Assembly: GCA_012837965.1 (NCBI GenBank)
Contig: DUQF01000025.1
Span: forward strand, 30,291 to 94,290
Reading direction: 5' to 3'
DNA length: 64,000 nt
DNA from: Clostridiales bacterium
Lineage (GTDB): Bacteria > Bacillota > Clostridia > Christensenellales > Aristaeellaceae
Position numbers and translations under genes: made by a program. Below, in pieces: positions 61,943 to 64,000 of this stretch. The notes beneath the pieces were generated by a model, which was given only the letters and a program-made list of their open reading frames with translations, ran no database searches and was not told the origin of the DNA. Every line of letters starts with the position of its first letter. Positions within the stretch are counted from its first letter, which is position 1.

Positions 61943-63652
61943 TTACATTTCTTTCGGCGTTTCAACACCGATAAGCCCAAGTCCTATTTGGATAACCTGT
62001 GCCGCAGCACGGCTTAAGTTAAGTCTAGCGCTTGCCTCGCCTAAATTATCGGTAAGGATGCGATGCTCATAGTAGAACTTGTTGTAGGTCTTGGCTATCT
62101 CCACAACCTGGCGTGTGACAAGGTAGGGTTCATTGCGGTTCAAGGCATTTTCCACTGCCTCAGGGAAGCGGCTGATGGCAAGGGCAAGCTGCTGGCTTTC
62201 ATCATCGGTTAATTGATCATAGTCGGCCACCGCGGTAATATCCCGTCCTTTTTCAAGCAGGGTTTGGATGCGGGCATAGGTGTACTGAACATATGGCCCC
62301 GTTTCCCCATCGAAGTTGAGCGCCTTGTCCCACCAGAAATCGATGTCCTTAATGCGCTGATTAAATAGCGTAGAAAATACCACCGCTCCAACCCCCACTT
62401 GGCGGGCAACCGTGTCCTTGTCGTCCATGTCGGGATTTTTTTCTTCCAAAATGTCCAGAGCCTTTTCTTGGGCCTTTTCAAGCAACTCATCTAAATAAAT
62501 CACATTGCCCCGGCGGGTGGACAGCGCCTCGCCCTCGTAGCTGACCATGCCGAAAGCGACATGCTCGCACTGGTCCTTGGCCCAACCATAGCCCATCTTT
62601 TCAAGTACAGCAAATACCTGCTGGAAGTGAAGGGTTTGCTGGTAAGCAACCACGTAGAGGTTTTTATCAAACCCGTAATGCTTTTTACGGTACAGGGCGC
62701 TGGTTATATCCCTGGTTGAATACAGGGTGGCCCCATCGCTTTTAAGAATCAGGCAGGGCGGAAGGTTCTCTTCCTCCAGCATGACCACCTCTGCCCCATC
62801 GCTTTCTATAAGCAGGCTCTTTTCCCGCAGTTCCTCAATCACGGGGTCCATTTTATCGTTGTAAAAGCTTTCGCCCTGGTAGCTGTCAAACTCAACGCCT
62901 AAAACTTGATACACCTTTTTAGCGTCCTTCAAGGTCATGGCCTTGAAGTGTTCAAAAATAGTTAGGGCTTCGGGGTCACCCTCTTCAATCTTTTTAAACC
63001 ATACACGGCCTTCCTCGTCAAGGGAAGGGTTTTCCTCGGCCTCCTGGTGGAAACGCACATACAGGTCGCTAAGGGCCTGCACGCCGCCCTCCTCAATCAT
63101 TTCTTTGGAGCCCCAGCGCTTGTAAGCGGCAATCATTTTGCCAAACTGCGTGCCCCAGTCGCCCAGGTAATTGAGCCGCAGTACATCCCAGCCAAGGAAA
63201 GTGTAAATGCGGGCAAGCGCCGCGCCGATAACCGTGGTGGACAGGTGCCCTATGTGAAAGCGCTTGGCGATATTGATGCTGGAATAGTCGATGACCACCA
63301 TCTTTTTTCCCGGTAACTTTTTGGAGCCGTAACGATCGCCTTCACTCAGCACCTTTTCGGTAATGCCTTTGATAAAATTTTGACGGTTCAGGAAAAAATT
63401 TAGGTAGCCGCCAACCTGTTCTGCCCGGGCAAGCTCATGATCCTGCCAGGCAGATGATAATTCCTGCGCAATCTGCGCAGGCCCCATCCGAAGAGGCTTG
63501 GACAGGCGGAAACAGGGAAAAGCGTAATCGCCCATCGCAGTGTCAGGCGGGACTTCTAAAAAGTTGGTTATATCTTGGGGACTGTCCACCCCTTCAAACG
63601 CCTGCGCTATTGTTTTCTGAAGCGCAAGGGACAGTTGCTCTTTTGCGTCCAT
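61943..63652 (-). CDS. argS: Arginyl-tRNA synthetase
   Basis: Charges tRNA-Arg. The 569-residue class I synthetase has the N-terminal tRNA-binding Add-1 domain (about 1-110), the HIGH motif in NIAKRFHIGHLSTTVIG, the KMSKS-position loop ALSTRRGNVIYLDELL (no canonical KMSK, as usual in this enzyme), and the DALR anticodon-binding domain at the C-terminus (PYLVTRQVVEIAKTYNKFYYEHRI). GGAGGAGG sets the ATG. It heads argS-dapF-dapL(-purA) with spacings of 12 and 3 bases. Confidence 0.98.
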   Translation of the reverse strand: MDAKEQLSLALQKTIAQAFEGVDSPQDITNFLEVPPDTAMGDYAFPCFRLSKPLRMGPAQIAQELSSAWQDHELARAEQVGGYLNFFLNRQNFIKGITEKVLSEGDRYGSKKLPGKKMVVIDYSSINIAKRFHIGHLSTTVIGAALARIYTFLGWDVLRLNYLGDWGTQFGKMIAAYKRWGSKEMIEEGGVQALSDLYVRFHQEAEENPSLDEEGRVWFKKIEEGDPEALTIFEHFKAMTLKDAKKVYQVLGVEFDSYQGESFYNDKMDPVIEELREKSLLIESDGAEVVMLEEENLPPCLILKSDGATLYSTRDITSALYRKKHYGFDKNLYVVAYQQTLHFQQVFAVLEKMGYGWAKDQCEHVAFGMVSYEGEALSTRRGNVIYLDELLEKAQEKALDILEEKNPDMDDKDTVARQVGVGAVVFSTLFNQRIKDIDFWWDKALNFDGETGPYVQYTYARIQTLLEKGRDITAVADYDQLTDDESQQLALAISRFPEAVENALNRNEPYLVTRQVVEIAKTYNKFYYEHRILTDNLGEASARLNLSRAAAQVIQIGLGLIGVETPKEM

Positions 63653-63679
63653 TCAATCCTCCTCCGTCATAATAGATAA

Positions 63680-63708
63680 ATCATAGCATAAACAACTTAT
63701 TCTTTCAA
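63680..63708 (-). promoter_or_regulatory. argS promoter
   Basis: On minus: TTGAAA (63708-63703), a 17-bp spacer and TATGAT (63685-63680). The leader is short, with no T-box. Confidence 0.75.
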
Positions 63709-63773
63709 CGAAACAAGGGTGATTGCCCTGAGGATTATCACTCGAGTTTTCAGCTTTGGCACAATAAAAAATG

Positions 63774-63928
63774 GGCGGTTATTTCGATCTCCCGTTTGAA
63801 GAACAAATCACTAATCTTGTGAAACCGCCTAACGGAACGGTTTTTGACCAAACAAAAAACCGTGATACGACACGGTTTCAGACCGTAGACAAAGCGGTTT
63901 TGGCAATTATGCAAAAGCCGCTTTTTTG
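63774..63928 (+). promoter_or_regulatory. Series of interchangeable hairpins ending in a terminator
   Basis: Alternating arms GGCGGTT (63774), AACCGCC (63823), AACGGTTTTT (63836), AAAAAACCGT (63854), CACGGTTT (63871), GACCGT (63881), AGCGGTTTT (63893) and AAAAGCCGCT (63913) can pair in more than one register. The last pair is followed by TTTTTT. No gene is visible up to the right edge apart from a six-codon frame at 63963. Attenuator-like leader or transposon-end remnant are both possible. Confidence 0.45.
63893..63928 (+). terminator. Intrinsic terminator at the right end
   Basis: AGCGGTTTT (63893-63901) pairs with AAAAGCCGCT (63913-63922, one bulged G), followed by TTTTTT. Confidence 0.7.
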
Positions 63929-64000
63929 TAGCATAGAAACAGTCCAAAGAAGGATTTCACTAATGAATATAAAAAATATGTAAAAGAAGTCGTGCTTTCG

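Noticed and set aside
63771..63983. 70-codon frame near the right end
   Set aside because: It runs through the hairpin series and terminator and has no ribosome site.

Overview
The window looks like a chromosomal segment of a Clostridia-type Firmicute, probably an anaerobic, roughly 50% GC lineage. This rests on gene content: a complete nine-gene V-type ATPase operon, the DapL/DapF lysine branch, the rpmE-yqhQ-prmC-prfA block, a CggR-headed glycolytic operon, an FprA-type flavodiiron protein, DegV, DUF1846 and DUF1934 proteins, strong AGGAGG ribosome sites with frequent GTG/TTG starts, and sigma-A promoters. Genus cannot be told from sequence reading alone. No phage, complete insertion sequence, CRISPR array, tRNA or rRNA was seen.

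Layout. 0-0.4 kb: the end of an unknown membrane protein. 0.5-6.5 kb: gapA, rpmE, yqhQ-prmC-prfA, a CDF cation exporter and a small P-loop protein, all on +. 6.6-8.4 kb, minus: rpsU and a secreted Cys/His-repeat protein. 8.5-16.2 kb, plus: DUF1934 protein, unknown gene, MBL hydrolase, glnS-gltX, an HPr-like protein without the catalytic His, a dipeptidase and a parvulin lipoprotein. 16.3-24.3 kb, minus: vanW-tetR-capA, then cggR-pgk-tpiA-gpmI, where cggR carries an in-frame amber codon. 24.5-27.5 kb, plus: gdhA and a DUF1846 gene. 27.7-36.5 kb, minus: an SH3 protein and a long chain degV-pdxK-ZIP-ZIP-SNF2-degV-recO. 36.7-42.1 kb, plus: sugar-1-phosphate transferase, an FprA-Hrb fusion flavodiiron protein, a PhnA-like protein and a three-repeat SH3 protein. 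42.2-49.4 kb, minus: ftsH and a five-gene cluster with hslO. 49.6-58.1 kb, minus: the V-ATPase operon. 58.5-63.7 kb, minus: argS-dapF-dapL-purA. The right end holds a series of interchangeable hairpins.

How it fits together. The metabolic core is glycolysis (gapA, pgk, tpiA, gpmI), an ion-pumping V-ATPase whose c subunit carries the Na+-site residues, nitrogen assimilation (gdhA), and the translation apparatus. The most interesting signal is regulatory. A 16-bp element with consensus GGGRCRAAWTTCRCCC lies 70-71 bp upstream of the -10 boxes of three separate transcription units: gapA, the cggR glycolytic operon and the V-ATPase operon. A further copy sits at the cggR transcription start. This suggests one regulator, possibly CggR, joins glycolysis to ATP-driven ion pumping. 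In this strain cggR itself is interrupted by a stop codon. Starts were chosen by ribosome-site spacing; no database search was run.
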